Shown here: in pieces, positions 18,225 to 27,794 of the stretch
How positions within the stretch are numbered: the stretch's first letter is position 1
How the letters are laid out: each line of letters opens with the position of its first letter
Assembly: GCF_003946275.1 (NCBI RefSeq)
Contig: NZ_RHNQ01000022.1
Span: 1 to 38,090, forward strand
Direction: 5' to 3'
From: Loigolactobacillus backii
Lineage (GTDB): Bacteria; Bacillota; Bacilli; Lactobacillales; Lactobacillaceae
Length of the DNA: 38,090 bases
The notes under the pieces: model-generated
What the model saw: only the letters and a program-made list of their open reading frames with translations
Database searches by the model: none
What the model was told of the DNA's origin: nothing
Made by a program: the position numbers and the translations under genes

Positions 18225-18533
18225 CTATAGTTTAATTTCGATATCCACACCACTTGGTAAATCGAGCTTCATTAACGCATCAACAGTTTTGGGTGTTGGG
18301 TTAACAATATCGATTAAACGCTTGTGAGTGCGCATTTCAAATTGTTCACGTGAGTCTTTAAACTTATGTGTTGCACGAAGCACTGTATAAAGTGTCCGTT
18401 CGGTTGGCAATGGAATAGGACCTGAAATTGTAGCGCCCGTCCGTTTTGCCGTTTCAACAATCTTTTCAGCAGATTGGTCTAAAACACGATGTTCGTATGC
18501 TTTTAACCGAATCCGAATCTTTTGTTTTGCCAT
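18225..18533 (-). CDS. rpsJ: 30S ribosomal protein uS10
   Basis: uS10 is in the head of the small subunit and in other bacteria also joins NusB in antitermination complexes. The ATG at 18533 ([20 protein letters not shown], 102 residues) matches the family and follows GAAGGAGG; an earlier in-frame start at 18605 would run through the leader and is rejected. The segment [20 protein letters not shown] is standard. It is the first gene of the superoperon, with a structured leader and promoter upstream. Confidence 0.98.
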   Translation of the reverse strand: MAKQKIRIRLKAYEHRVLDQSAEKIVETAKRTGATISGPIPLPTERTLYTVLRATHKFKDSREQFEMRTHKRLIDIVNPTPKTVDALMKLDLPSGVDIEIKL

Positions 18534-18574
18534 GTTTTTCCCTCCTTCGTTCGTTTTAAAAATGAACTTGCTCC

Positions 18575-18663
18575 GTGAAAATTCCCAACACGCCCGCCAT
18601 GGCAAAGCAGCCGGGTGTGTCGCAACCTTTCACATCTAAGCTCCTGTATTCCATTAATACAGG
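18575..18663 (-). promoter_or_regulatory. Structured 5' leader of the S10 operon
   Basis: In RNA order a hairpin CCTGTATT/AATACAGG with a 5-nt loop (18656-18663 with 18643-18650) is followed by a larger element. Its outer stem is GTGAAA/TTTCAC (18628-18633 with 18575-18580). Inside, ACACACCC can pair with GGGCGTGT with one mismatch, and GGC with GCC. The sequence GGTTGCGACACACCCGGC resembles leaders I recall before rpsJ in other lactobacilli. Autoregulation by a ribosomal protein such as uL4 is plausible but not shown. Together with the two divergent promoters this fills the 18534-18873 gap. Confidence 0.55.
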
Positions 18664-18695
18664 GATACTAACTCTTCAAAATTAGCACCTTGTCT

Positions 18696-18724
18696 ATTGT
18701 ACAAGAAAATAAATTATCTGACAA
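18696..18724 (-). promoter_or_regulatory. Promoter of the S10-spc-alpha superoperon
   Basis: On the minus strand TTGTCA (18719-18724), 17 bp, and TACAAT (18696-18701) predict a start near 18689 and a leader of about 155 nt before rpsJ. It is divergent from the nicotinamidase promoter at 18815-18843. Confidence 0.8.
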
Positions 18725-18794
18725 GACTTTTCTCGTAAAATCAATATTTAAATTTCAAATCAATGGACAACGCTTGCTAGTGTACCATATGTTT

Positions 18795-18812
18795 TTAACT
18801 TTGACTAATATT
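18795..18812 (+). promoter_or_regulatory. Partial CtsR-like operator before the nicotinamidase gene
   Basis: The 18 bases TTAACTTTGACTAATATT are identical to 37479-37496, which carries the first heptad, spacer and start of the second heptad of the CtsR operator of ctsR. Here the second heptad reads ATTACTT instead of ATTGACT, so the site is incomplete. It directly abuts the -35 at 18815. It may be a degenerate heat-shock operator or chance. Confidence 0.3.
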
Positions 18813-18814
18813 AC

Positions 18815-18843
18815 TTGACAGTAACTACTATCCTTCGTATGCT
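18815..18843 (+). promoter_or_regulatory. Promoter of the nicotinamidase-like pseudogene
   Basis: A perfect TTGACA (18815-18820), 17 bp, and TATGCT (18838-18843) lie 31 bp before the TTG start. The -35 matches the consensus exactly and the -10 in four of six bases. Confidence 0.6.
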
Positions 18844-18873
18844 TAGCACAACTTTAAACTAGAGGTGATTCAA

Positions 18874-19431
18874 TTGGCACATGAAAATGAAGCATTACTT
18901 ATTATTGATTATACTAACGATTTTGTTGCAAAGAATGGTGTCTTAACTGCCGGCTTACCTGCTCAGGCGTTAGCGCCAAAAATAATTCAATTAGCGAATC
19001 AGTTCGTCAACCAAGGCAGTTGGGTAATTTTACCAACTGACGTCCATACACCTCATGATCCTTTCCATCCTGAAAGCAAACTTTTTCCAACGCATAACGT
19101 CCGTAATACTTGGGGCCGCCAATTCTTTGGTGCTTTACAACCATGATTTGAGCAGCATCAAAATGATGAGCGCGTTTATATGTTTGATAAAACTCGCTAC
19201 AGTGCTTTTGCCGGGACAGATCTAGATCTTCGTTTACGCGAACGTAAAATTACGACGTTAAATCTGGTTGGTGTCGATACTGATATCTGTGTGCTGCACA
19301 CTGCCGTTGACGCTTATAATTTGGCTTACCAAATTATCGTCTACCAGCAGGCGACGGCGACCCTGAATCCAGAAAGACAGTCCTGGGCATTGGATCACTT
19401 CAAATCTATTTTAGGGGCAACGGTGCTATAG
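18874..19431 (+). pseudogene. Nicotinamidase / isochorismatase-family hydrolase broken by an in-frame TGA
   Basis: Intact homologues are small cysteine hydrolases; the closest family guess is nicotinamidase (PncA, nicotinamide to nicotinate in NAD salvage). Starting at TTG 18874 (6 nt after AGAGGTG), the frame runs for 185 codons except for a TGA at 19144-19146 (codon 91). Both sides match the family in one frame: LLIIDYTNDF with Asp12 and metal motif TDVHTPHDPFHPE before it; YMFDKTRYSAF with Lys106 and VGVDTDICVLHTAVDAYNL with Cys139 after it. The TGA stands where relatives have an aromatic residue, so a single TGG-to-TGA change explains it. TGA ends truA and ecfT, so recoding as Trp is unlikely. 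Catalytic residues are split between the halves, so neither would work alone. A sequencing error is possible. Confidence 0.85.
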
Positions 19432-19467
19432 ATTAGTTAGCCTTTCCCTATATTATATAGAAGAAAC

Positions 19468-19511
19468 AAAAAAGACAAGACGATTTATCCACTTGAGATA
19501 AATCGTCTTTT
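19468..19511. terminator. Bidirectional terminator between the nicotinamidase and fusA
   Basis: Arms AAGACGATTTATC (19477-19489) and GATAAATCGTCTT (19497-19509) pair perfectly around a 7-nt loop. TTTT follows on the plus strand, and on the minus strand a T-run (19468-19473) lies a few bases further on. It separates the two convergent genes. Confidence 0.88.
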
Positions 19512-19541
19512 AATTGTACAGCGATAGTTACTTTTGCTGAA

Positions 19542-21641
19542 TTAGTCTTCGGCTGGTGTACCGCCATTTTTCTTAATAATATCAGCTTGAACAGACTTAG
19601 GAACGGCCTCATAATGATCAAACGTCATTGTGAATGTTCCACGGCCCTGTGTTGCAGAGCGTAAAGTCGTTGCGTAACCAAACATTTCAGATAATGGAAC
19701 CATCGAGTTAACTAATTGCGAGTTACCACGTGCTTCCATCCCTTCAACACGACCACGACGAGCTGTAACGTGACCCATAACATCACCTAAGTAATCTTCT
19801 GGGGCAACAATTTCAACTTTCATGATTGGTTCAAGGATAACTGCGCCAGCCTTTTTAGCAGCCGCGCGTAGTGACATTGAAGCGGCAATCTTAAATGCTG
19901 CTTCACTAGAATCGACATCATGGTAAGAACCATCATAAAGCCGAGCCTTAACGTCAACTAATGGATAACCAGCTAAAACACCGTTAGCCATCGATTCTTT
20001 CAAACCTTGTTCAACTGCTGGAATAAATTCACGAGGAACAACCCCACCAACAATATCATCGGTAAATTCAAAGCCGCCACCCTCTTCGTTAGGAGTGAAT
20101 TCGACCCAAACATCACCATACTGACCTTTACCACCAGATTGGCGAATAAACTTACCTTGAGCAGAGGCCTGTTTGGTAAATGTTTCACGGTAAGCAACTT
20201 GTGGTGCACCAACAGTTGCTTCAACGTTAAATTCACGACGCATCCGGTCAACAATGATATCCAAATGAAGTTCGCCCATGCCGGCAATCAAAGTTTCACC
20301 AGTTTCAGGATTAGTTTCAGCCTTGAAAGTAGGATCTTCTTCAGCAAGCTTTTGTAAGGCAACATCCATCTTATCTTGATCGGCCTTAGTCTTAGGTTCG
20401 ATTGAAACCTGAATAACTGGATCTGGGAATTCCATTGATTCAAGAATCAATGGGTGCTTAACTGATGTCAAAGAATCACCAGTTGTCGTATTCTTTAAAC
20501 CAATTGCGGCTGCAATATCACCAGAGAAAACTTCAGGAATTTCTGTCCGGTGATTTGAATGCATTTGGAGTAAACGACCAACACGTTCACGTGTATCCTT
20601 AGTTGCATTCATAACGTACGAACCAGATTCAAGTGTACCGGAGTAAACTCGAATAAAGGTTAACCGGCCAACGAATGGATCGGTTGCAATCTTAAATGCT
20701 AAGGCAGCGAAATCTTTATCATCCCCTGCAGTCAATTCAACGTTTTCACCCGTTTCAGGATTAGTTGCATTGTATGGCTTAACATCAAGTGGTGATGGTA
20801 AGAAATCGTTAACCGCATCAAGCATCATTTGAACACCTTTGTTTTTAAAAGCTGAACCAGCAAGTACTGGATAAGCTTCTAAGTTTAAAGTTGCCTTACG
20901 AATAGCTGCTTTGATTTCATCCTTGGAGATTTCTTCACCTTCAAGGTATTTTTCCATAATGCCATCATCGATATCAGCTAACTGCTCGATCATTGCGTTA
21001 CGGCGTTTTTTAGCTTCTTCCATATATTCATCAGGTACGTCTACAGTGTCCCATTTTGTACCTAATTCATCTTCGTCATAAAGGTCAGCCTTCATTTCGA
21101 TTAAGTCAATGACACCTTCGAAGTTATCTTCAGCACCAATTGGCATTTGAATAGGTAATGCATTAGCTTGTAGCCGATCCCTAATCGTATCAACAGAATA
21201 GTCAAAATCTGCGCCGATTTTATCCATTTTATTGATAAAAACAATCCGGGGAACACTATAAGTTGTTGACTGACGCCAAACATTTTCGGTTTGTGGTTCA
21301 ACACCGGCCTGAGCATCAAGTACAACTACTGCGCCGTCTAAAACACGTAATGAACGTTCTACTTCAACGGTGAAATCAACGTGTCCTGGAGTATCAATGA
21401 TGTTAATACGGTGATTTTTCCACTGTGCTGTTGTTGCAGCAGAAGTGATTGTAATCCCACGTTCTTGTTCTTGTGCCATCCAGTCCATTTGTGAAGCACC
21501 TTCATGGGTTTCACCAATCTTATGAATCTTACCGGTATAGTACAAAATACGTTCAGTCGTAGTCGTCTTACCAGCATCAATATGTGCAACGATACCAATA
21601 TTCCGTGTTCGTTCTAATGGAAATTCACGAGTATTTGCCAT
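19542..21641 (-). CDS. fusA: Elongation factor G
   Basis: EF-G is the GTPase that drives translocation and, with RRF, ribosome recycling. The 699-residue protein has the G domain with [13 protein letters not shown] (residues 19-31), the switch motif DTPGHVDF and the guanine motif NKMD. Domains II-V follow, with the tip loop of domain IV in [15 protein letters not shown]. It follows rpsG by a 263-bp gap with a terminator-like hairpin. tuf does not follow, as is usual in lactobacilli. No clear promoter of its own was found in the gap. Confidence 0.99.
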   Translation of the reverse strand: MANTREFPLERTRNIGIVAHIDAGKTTTTERILYYTGKIHKIGETHEGASQMDWMAQEQERGITITSAATTAQWKNHRINIIDTPGHVDFTVEVERSLRVLDGAVVVLDAQAGVEPQTENVWRQSTTYSVPRIVFINKMDKIGADFDYSVDTIRDRLQANALPIQMPIGAEDNFEGVIDLIEMKADLYDEDELGTKWDTVDVPDEYMEEAKKRRNAMIEQLADIDDGIMEKYLEGEEISKDEIKAAIRKATLNLEAYPVLAGSAFKNKGVQMMLDAVNDFLPSPLDVKPYNATNPETGENVELTAGDDKDFAALAFKIATDPFVGRLTFIRVYSGTLESGSYVMNATKDTRERVGRLLQMHSNHRTEIPEVFSGDIAAAIGLKNTTTGDSLTSVKHPLILESMEFPDPVIQVSIEPKTKADQDKMDVALQKLAEEDPTFKAETNPETGETLIAGMGELHLDIIVDRMRREFNVEATVGAPQVAYRETFTKQASAQGKFIRQSGGKGQYGDVWVEFTPNEEGGGFEFTDDIVGGVVPREFIPAVEQGLKESMANGVLAGYPLVDVKARLYDGSYHDVDSSEAAFKIAASMSLRAAAKKAGAVILEPIMKVEIVAPEDYLGDVMGHVTARRGRVEGMEARGNSQLVNSMVPLSEMFGYATTLRSATQGRGTFTMTFDHYEAVPKSVQADIIKKNGGTPAED

Positions 21642-21791
21642 TTAAGAATGTTTCTCCTCTCGTTTAAAAAGCTGATTAAACAGCCTCAATAATTAGCGTA
21701 ACTATCTCTTTTATTTCAATTTATTAAGTGAGTAATTTCTAAGAAAGGTGGCGTAAACAAAACGTACCAGAAAGGGCAGCTTCCTGTTCAG

Positions 21792-21831
21792 CCACAATTG
21801 TGGAGTAGTATCTAAGTGCTTTTTCAAGCAC
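21792..21831 (-). other. Two short inverted repeats in the fusA leader
   Basis: The perfect palindrome CCACAATTGTGG (21792-21803) and a hairpin with 6-bp arms (GTGCTT/AAGCAC, 21816-21831; on the minus strand its loop is GAAA) lie between the rpsG terminator-like hairpin and fusA. Their role is unknown. The remaining part of the 21642-21904 gap shows nothing I can name. Confidence 0.4.
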
Positions 21832-21846
21832 GTTACCAATCTCAAC

Positions 21847-21884
21847 AAAAGGGGCTACTATATGGAAAACTCATATAATAGCCC
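21847..21884 (-). terminator. Terminator-like hairpin after rpsG
   Basis: On the minus strand arms 21872-21884 and 21852-21864 pair over 13 positions (one G-U) around a 7-nt loop, followed by CTTTTGTT. It lies 20 nt after the rpsG stop and before fusA, so it may reduce or separate fusA transcription from rpsL-rpsG. Confidence 0.7.
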
Positions 21885-21904
21885 TACTTTCGAAATAACT
21901 TAGA

Positions 21905-22375
21905 TTACCAACGATAATGTGCAAATGCACGGTTGGCATCTGCCATTTTATGGGTATCTTCACGTTTCTTAACTGCTGCACCAGTATTGTTTGCAGCATC
22001 CATGATTTCACGAGCTAAGCGTTCATCCATAGTGTGTTCACCACGTTGACGTGAATATTGAACCAACCAACGAAGACCTAATGTTGTTCGACGATCTGGG
22101 CGAACTTCAATCGGTACTTGGTAGTTAGATCCACCAACACGACGAGCCTTAACTTCAAGGACAGGCATGATGTTTTTCATTGCTTCTTCAAAGACTTCTA
22201 ATGGTTCGTTACCAGTTGAGTCCTTGATAATATCAAATGCTTTATAAAGAATTGTTGACGCAGTACCGCGCTTACCATCAACCATCAAACGGTTAATTAA
22301 GCGGGAAACCAATTTAGAATTGTAAATTGGATCTGGTAATACGTCGCGTTTTGCAACAGCGCCTTTTCTTGGCAT
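21905..22375 (-). CDS. rpsG: 30S ribosomal protein uS7
   Basis: uS7 nucleates assembly of the 30S head and lies at the E site; in E. coli it represses the str operon. The 156-residue protein begins [20 protein letters not shown] and has the conserved [20 protein letters not shown] and the end RAFAHYRW. It starts 48 bp after rpsL with GGGAGG. Length is normal. Confidence 0.98.
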   Translation of the reverse strand: MPRKGAVAKRDVLPDPIYNSKLVSRLINRLMVDGKRGTASTILYKAFDIIKDSTGNEPLEVFEEAMKNIMPVLEVKARRVGGSNYQVPIEVRPDRRTTLGLRWLVQYSRQRGEHTMDERLAREIMDAANNTGAAVKKREDTHKMADANRAFAHYRW

Positions 22376-22423
22376 ATTACGTAACCTCCCGAGTTAAATA
22401 AAATTGACTTTAAATCAGTTTAA

Positions 22424-22837
22424 TTATTTTTTAGGTTTCTTAGTACCGTATTTAGAACGGCCTTGTTTACGATCTGTAACACCAGCAGTATCTAAAGTAC
22501 CACGAACAATATGGTAACGGACACCAGGTAAATCCTTAACACGTCCGCCACGGATTAAGACAACACTATGTTCTTGAAGATTATGGCCAATCCCAGGGAT
22601 ATAAGCTGTTACTTCAATTAAGTTAGATAAGCGTACACGAGCATACTTACGTAATGCTGAGTTAGGCTTCTTTGGTGTCATCGTGCCGACACGAGTGGCA
22701 ACCCCACGTTTTTGTGGTGCAGGGTTGTTCGTTTGGATCTTCTTCATACTGTTGTACCCAAAATTCAAAGCAGGTGCATCAGATTTTGTTGTTCTAGATT
22801 TACGGCCTTTTCGTACTAATTGATTAATAGTAGGCAT
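22424..22837 (-). CDS. rpsL: 30S ribosomal protein uS12
   Basis: uS12 lies at the decoding centre. The 137-residue protein has the conserved loop [19 protein letters not shown] and the second loop [16 protein letters not shown]. The lysines whose replacement gives streptomycin resistance are wild type, so no such mutation is seen. It is the first gene of the str operon, behind its own promoter (23078-23106) and a roughly 235-nt leader. Confidence 0.98.
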   Translation of the reverse strand: MPTINQLVRKGRKSRTTKSDAPALNFGYNSMKKIQTNNPAPQKRGVATRVGTMTPKKPNSALRKYARVRLSNLIEVTAYIPGIGHNLQEHSVVLIRGGRVKDLPGVRYHIVRGTLDTAGVTDRKQGRSKYGTKKPKK

Positions 22838-22962
22838 CTAAAGCATTCTCCCTTCTTAACATATAAAAATTTAAGTCCACACTTCCAGGCGTCTCTTTTT
22901 GAATTGCAAAAAACTCCAATACCATGAGTAACTAAATAAGTAGCTTCTTAGCGACTGCTTCA

Positions 22963-23049
22963 GCTTGGTTTCAAGCAACAAAAAAGAGTGAAAACACATC
23001 TGGAAGACAATGTGCTGTCGCTCACAGTCAGCACGTCCGCATTTGCGGA
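22963..23049 (-). promoter_or_regulatory. Hairpin-rich leader of the str operon
   Basis: In RNA order, three stems follow the promoter: TCCGC/GCGGA (23036-23049); GTGCTG/CAGCAC with an 11-nt loop (23012-23034); and GCTTG/CAAGC with a 4-nt loop (22963-22976). A CTTTTTTG tract lies between the last two. I recognise no known riboswitch. With the promoter this accounts for the 22838-23302 gap, apart from the comC promoter. Confidence 0.45.
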
Positions 23050-23077
23050 AAACTGCTCAACAAAAAGCACCTTTGTA

Positions 23078-23106
23078 AGAATACCATGATGTAATAGACG
23101 TGTCAA
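23078..23106 (-). promoter_or_regulatory. Promoter of the rpsL-rpsG(-fusA) operon
   Basis: On the minus strand a perfect TTGACA (23101-23106), 17 bp, and TATTCT (23078-23083) predict a start near 23071. Confidence 0.8.
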
Positions 23107-23248
23107 CCGGTCACTAGAATTCACCCCCTTTACGTAGCTTATTAATAAGAAGTTGAAACGAGGGTGACTTTTTCCGGCAGACATTTTATTGTTCTTCGTA
23201 TTTAACGATTAGCTTACTAGCAAAGGAACACTCCCTGAATAGAATTAA

Positions 23249-23277
23249 TTTACACCATTGCTATTAATAAATACAGT
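23249..23277 (+). promoter_or_regulatory. Possible promoter of the comC-like gene
   Basis: TTTACA (23249-23254), 17 bp, and TACAGT (23272-23277) lie about 25 bp before the ATG at 23303, leaving room for a short leader with a GAGG ribosome site. This looks like a vegetative promoter rather than the ComX-type promoter of late competence genes. Confidence 0.45.
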
Positions 23278-23302
23278 AAAAAACGAAACGAGGTTAACTA
23301 TT

Positions 23303-23989
23303 ATGCTAACGTTATATTTTCTAATCGGTACAATTATTGGCTCTTTTTTGACACTTGTCGCTTGGCGGGTTCCTAGGGGTGAATCTATTATCGCACCCCG
23401 ATCGCACTGTGACAACTGTCAACACCGTTTAGGCACGAATGACTTGATACCGATTCTAAGTTTTTCGTTGAATAAAGGCCGTTGCCGTTACTGCAAAAAA
23501 AGATTATCCCCAGTACTGTTGTTAGGCGAAATTACTGCCGGATTATTAAGTGTTAGTTGCTTTTATTTTAGTGGTACACGATCACAACTAATTTTTAGCT
23601 TAAGTTTACTGGCCTTCTGTCTTTGTTTCAGTCTAATGGACCTTTTTTACCACGCCATTCACTTTCCAACCTTCATAATTTTTGCAATTTATTTATCTGG
23701 CATTAGTTTTTTTTATTCTCATTCAATACTAGATTGGAAAAGTGCCCTGTTTACAGCAAGTATTTTTTATCTATTCAGTAGTCTAACGCATAGTTTCGGC
23801 TGTGGGGACGTTGATTTACTTGTTCTATGCGCCCTATTATTTGGTAGCTGGCGTTTAGGCCAAGTTATTATGTTAGCCTGTGGTCTCTGCTTGCTGACCT
23901 ACCCGATTTTGTACCACCATAAAGTACACCAAATTGCCTTCATCCCTTATTTAAGTGTGGCCCTTTTTATTTTATATTTCTGGCACTAA
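23303..23989 (+). CDS. comC: Prepilin peptidase (A24 family, ComC-like)
   Basis: A membrane aspartyl protease that cleaves and usually N-methylates class III leader peptides of type IV pilin-like proteins, in lactobacilli the ComG competence pseudopilins. The ATG at 23303 (MLTLYFLIGTIIGSFLTLVA, 228 residues) has GAGG upstream; an earlier start at 23258 is out of keeping with the family. The N-terminal domain has two CxxC pairs (CDNC, CRYC) for zinc. The two catalytic aspartates are in LMDLFYHAI and FGCGDVDL, and about six to seven hydrophobic helices are visible. It is intact, alone on the plus strand between rpoC and rpsL, and its substrates are not in the window. Confidence 0.88.
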   Translation: MLTLYFLIGTIIGSFLTLVAWRVPRGESIIAPRSHCDNCQHRLGTNDLIPILSFSLNKGRCRYCKKRLSPVLLLGEITAGLLSVSCFYFSGTRSQLIFSLSLLAFCLCFSLMDLFYHAIHFPTFIIFAIYLSGISFFYSHSILDWKSALFTASIFYLFSSLTHSFGCGDVDLLVLCALLFGSWRLGQVIMLACGLCLLTYPILYHHKVHQIAFIPYLSVALFILYFWH

Positions 23990-24081
23990 AAAAGGGCCAG
24001 GACTTTTGCCCCAGCCGCTTATTGTTTCCGAACGTTACTCTAGAACGTGTGCCAAAGAATCGACTTTGTCCCACTTCCTTC

Positions 24082-24115
24082 AAAAAAAGCGCCGGACAAT
24101 GTCCGACGCCTTTTT
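24082..24115. terminator. Bidirectional terminator between comC and rpoC
   Basis: A stem of ten positions (GCGCCGGAC / GTCCGACGC with one mismatch, 24089-24109) has a 3-nt loop and is flanked by A7 on one side and T5 on the other. It reads as a terminator on either strand and lies 5 nt after the rpoC stop. A weaker GGGC/GCCC hairpin lies at about 23993-24014 just after comC. Confidence 0.88.
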
Positions 24116-24119
24116 AACT

Positions 24120-27100
24120 TTAATTATTATCTGGTTGTTGACCTTCACCATTATTGGCGTTCATTTGTTTTTCAAGATCACTAATTGAATAGACGTTCTC
24201 GGAAACAACACCAACTTCTTTTGGTTCAGTATGACGATACTTAGCCATACCAGTACCAGCAGGAATAATCTTCCCGATAATAACATTTTCTTTTAGACCA
24301 AGTAATGGATCATTCTTGCCCCGAATTGCGGCGTCAGTCAAGACACGAGTTGTTTCTTGGAATGAAGCTGCAGATAAGAAACTATTAGTTTCTAGAGCAG
24401 CCTTAGTAATCCCAAGTAAGACAGGACGTGCTGTTGCTGGAATACCGCCAGCAATTAAGGTCTTATAGTTTGCTCGCTTAAAGTCGGCAATATCAAGTAA
24501 TGTTCCTGGCAAGATATCCGTATCGCCAGGATCCATAACACGAACTTTGCGCATCATTTGCCGAACCATAACTTCCATATGCTTATCAGAAACTTCAACA
24601 CCTTGCATCCGGTATACTTTTTGAATTTCGCGAAGCATATAGATTTCAGTTGTTAAGGTATCACTGACTTGTAATAGTTGTTTAGGATCAATTGACCCAC
24701 CAGTTAGTGAATCACCACGATTAACAAGGTCGCCTTCCTTAATTCGGATTCGTGACGTAAACGGTACACTATAAGTTCGTGTATCAGTTTCGCCTTGAAC
24801 CGTAATTTCCTTAGTGTGGTCAGCTGGATTTTCATCAATCGCTGTAATTTCACCAGTAACTTCAGTAATCGTTGCAAGGCCTTTAGGATTACGTGCTTCC
24901 ATAATTTCCTGAACACGAGGCAACCCTTGCGTAATATCGCCACCGGCAACACCACCGGTATGGAAAGTCCGCATTGTTAACTGTGTACCAGGTTCACCGA
25001 TTGACTGCGCAGCAACTGTCCCAACGGCTTCACCAACTTCGACGGTTTCACCAATGGCCAAGTTACGACCGAAGCAATAACGGCAAACACCATGTTCAGT
25101 GTTACAAGTAAAGACGGAACGAATTGTGACGGTCTTAATTCCGGCATTAATAATCTTTTGCGCCAACGTTTCATCAATCATAACGTTCTTACCGGCAAAT
25201 TCTTCACCGGTTTCAGGGTCATAAATTGATTTCATCGTGTAACGACCAAGAATTCGATCATAAAGTGGTTCGATGACTTCGTTACCTTCCATAATGGCAG
25301 ATACTTCTAAGCCACGATCAGTTCCACAATCTTCTTCACGAACGATAACATCCTGGGCAACATCGACTAAACGACGAGTTAAGTAACCGGAGTTAGCGGT
25401 CTTCAGTGCTGTATCGGTCATCCCTTTACGAGCACCATGGGTTGAAATAAACATTTCCATAACGGAGAGACCCTCACGGAAGTTTGAAATAACTGGTAAT
25501 TCCATGATTTGTCCATTAGGAGCAGCCATTAAACCACGCATACCAGCTAACTGTGTAAAGTTAGATGCATTACCACGGGCACCAGAATCACTCATCATAA
25601 AGATTGGATTGTTTGCAGGCATATTTTCCATTAACCGTTGTTGGATTTGATCCTTAACGCTGTTCCAAATACCAATGACACGTTGATAACGTTCATCATC
25701 AGTAATTAAACCACGACGGAACTGTTTCGTAATCAAAGCAACTTGCTTATGTGCTTCTGCAACTAAGGCAGGCTTTTCAGGCAAGTCATTGATATCAGAA
25801 ACCCCAACGGTAATCCCTGAATGCGTCGCTTCCGTATAACCTAAAGTCTTCATTCGATCCAATAACTCAGATGTTTCGGTTACCTTATAGATCTTAAAGA
25901 CTTGTGCAATGATGTCGGCCAAGAAGCTCTTCTTGAAGGGCTGGTTCAAATCACGATCTTTAATGGCAGCCTTGATATCAGTACCAGGTTCAATAAAGAA
26001 CTTATCGTCAATTCCATCCATCAAGTTACCGTTAGTTGGTTCGTTCAAATAAACAAAGTCCTTTGGCAAAATTGCGTTAAAGGCTACCTTACCAACTGAA
26101 GTAATCATAATTTTATTCCGTTGTTTATCAGAGAAAGGCTTGTCTAGTAATGAATTGGTTGCTAAACCAATACGCGTATGCAATTCAACGTAGCCATTTT
26201 GATAAGCCAAAACAACTTCATTAGGATCCTTAAAGATCATGCCTTCACCGTTAATGCCAGCTTCTTCAGTTGTTAAGAAGTAGTTACCAAGCACAACGTC
26301 CTGTGAAGGTGTTGAAATTGGCTTACCATCACGTGGGGCCAAGATATGGTGAGCAGCTAACATTAACATCCGTGCTTCAGCCTGAGCTTCATCAGATAAT
26401 GGTACGTGAATCGCCATCTGATCACCATCAAAATCGGCGTTGTAGGCCTCACAAGCAAGTGGGTGCAGACGAATTGATTTACCATCAACTAAAACTGGTT
26501 CAAATGCCTGAATACCCAAACGATGTAATGTAGGTGCCCGGTTTAATAGTACTGGGTGTTCTTTAATAACATCTTCCAAGACATCCCAAATATCTTCATC
26601 CCGACGATCAATTTTACGCTTAGCATTCTTAATGTTCGACGCTAATTCACGTTTAACTAATTCATGCATGACAAATGGTTTGAATAATTCAAGTGCCATT
26701 TCACGTGGTAAACCACATTGATAGAATTTAAGCGTTGGGCCGACATCAATAACTGAACGACCTGAATAATCAACCCGCTTACCTAACAAGTTCTGGCGGA
26801 AACGTCCTTGTTTCCCCTTCAATAAATGTGAAAGTGATTTTAACGGACGATTACCAGGCCCAGTAACTGGACGGCCACGACGGCCATTATCGATCAAAGC
26901 GTCGACGGCTTCTTGGAGCATCCGTTTTTCGTTTTGAACAATGATATTAGGCGCATTTAAATCAAGTAGTCGTTTCAACCGATTATTCCGGTTGATCACC
27001 CGCCGGTATAAATCATTTAAATCAGAAGTGGCAAAACGGCCACCTTCTAATTGAACCATTGGTCGTAAATCCGGTGGAATAACAGGAATGGCATCCATAA

Positions 27101-27779
27101 CCATCCAACTAGGTTCGTTACCAGATTGACGGAAAGCTTCAAGAATATCTAAACGTCGAATAGCACGAGTCCGTTTTTGGCCTTGAGCAGTCTTTAGATC
27201 TTCCTTAAGCCCAGCAACTTCTTTATCTAGGTCAACGTCATCTAATAATTCTTTGATGGCTTCAGCACCCATCTTAGCTTTAAACTCATGACCGTACTGT
27301 TCATACTTTTCACGGTATTCACTTTCAGTTAAAAGTTGTTTCTTTTCTAAGGCAGTGTTGCCGGATTCAATGACAACGTAGGATGCGAAGTAAATGATCT
27401 CTTCCAAAGCGCGGGGGCTCATGTCTAAAACAAGACCCATTCGGCTTGGAATACCTTTGAAGTACCAAATATGTGAAACTGGCGCTGCTAGTTCAATGTG
27501 ACCCATTCGTTCACGACGAACCTTAGAACGCGTAACTTCAACCCCGCAGCGATCACAAACGATTCCCTTATAGCGAATTCGTTTGTATTTACCACAAGCA
27601 CATTCCCAGTCTTTCGTCGGGCCAAAAATCCGTTCATCAAACAGACCATCGCGTTCTGGCTTTAGTGTTCGGTAGTTGATTGTTTCTGGCTTTTTAACTT
27701 CACCATAAGACCAACTGCGGATTTTATCGGGAGATGCAAGCCCAATCTGCATACTCTCAAATTTATTAACATCTATCAC
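24120..27779 (-). CDS. rpoC: DNA-directed RNA polymerase subunit beta'
   Basis: Beta' carries the catalytic magnesium site. The 1219-residue protein starts at GTG 27779 ([20 protein letters not shown]), 8 nt after AGGAGGT. It shows the N-terminal zinc site (Cys60, Cys62, Cys75, Cys78), the active-site motif [14 protein letters not shown] (near residue 450), the trigger-loop region [20 protein letters not shown] and the second zinc site ([11 protein letters not shown]). It has no split or large insertion, as expected for Lactobacillales. It follows rpoB by 15 bp. Confidence 0.99.
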   Translation of the reverse strand: MIDVNKFESMQIGLASPDKIRSWSYGEVKKPETINYRTLKPERDGLFDERIFGPTKDWECACGKYKRIRYKGIVCDRCGVEVTRSKVRRERMGHIELAAPVSHIWYFKGIPSRMGLVLDMSPRALEEIIYFASYVVIESGNTALEKKQLLTESEYREKYEQYGHEFKAKMGAEAIKELLDDVDLDKEVAGLKEDLKTAQGQKRTRAIRRLDILEAFRQSGNEPSWMVMDAIPVIPPDLRPMVQLEGGRFATSDLNDLYRRVINRNNRLKRLLDLNAPNIIVQNEKRMLQEAVDALIDNGRRGRPVTGPGNRPLKSLSHLLKGKQGRFRQNLLGKRVDYSGRSVIDVGPTLKFYQCGLPREMALELFKPFVMHELVKRELASNIKNAKRKIDRRDEDIWDVLEDVIKEHPVLLNRAPTLHRLGIQAFEPVLVDGKSIRLHPLACEAYNADFDGDQMAIHVPLSDEAQAEARMLMLAAHHILAPRDGKPISTPSQDVVLGNYFLTTEEAGINGEGMIFKDPNEVVLAYQNGYVELHTRIGLATNSLLDKPFSDKQRNKIMITSVGKVAFNAILPKDFVYLNEPTNGNLMDGIDDKFFIEPGTDIKAAIKDRDLNQPFKKSFLADIIAQVFKIYKVTETSELLDRMKTLGYTEATHSGITVGVSDINDLPEKPALVAEAHKQVALITKQFRRGLITDDERYQRVIGIWNSVKDQIQQRLMENMPANNPIFMMSDSGARGNASNFTQLAGMRGLMAAPNGQIMELPVISNFREGLSVMEMFISTHGARKGMTDTALKTANSGYLTRRLVDVAQDVIVREEDCGTDRGLEVSAIMEGNEVIEPLYDRILGRYTMKSIYDPETGEEFAGKNVMIDETLAQKIINAGIKTVTIRSVFTCNTEHGVCRYCFGRNLAIGETVEVGEAVGTVAAQSIGEPGTQLTMRTFHTGGVAGGDITQGLPRVQEIMEARNPKGLATITEVTGEITAIDENPADHTKEITVQGETDTRTYSVPFTSRIRIKEGDLVNRGDSLTGGSIDPKQLLQVSDTLTTEIYMLREIQKVYRMQGVEVSDKHMEVMVRQMMRKVRVMDPGDTDILPGTLLDIADFKRANYKTLIAGGIPATARPVLLGITKAALETNSFLSAASFQETTRVLTDAAIRGKNDPLLGLKENVIIGKIIPAGTGMAKYRHTEPKEVGVVSENVYSISDLEKQMNANNGEGQQPDNN

Positions 27780-27794
27780 TTGGCCGACCTCCTA

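Noticed and set aside
19144-19146. TGA read as tryptophan or selenocysteine
   Set aside because: truA and ecfT use TGA as their stop. No selenocysteine insertion hairpin was noticed, and relatives have an aromatic residue here, so a nonsense mutation is the simpler reading.
22960-23184. 74-codon minus-strand frame before rpsL
   Set aside because: It covers the rpsL promoter and leader hairpins, has no ribosome site and no recognisable product.
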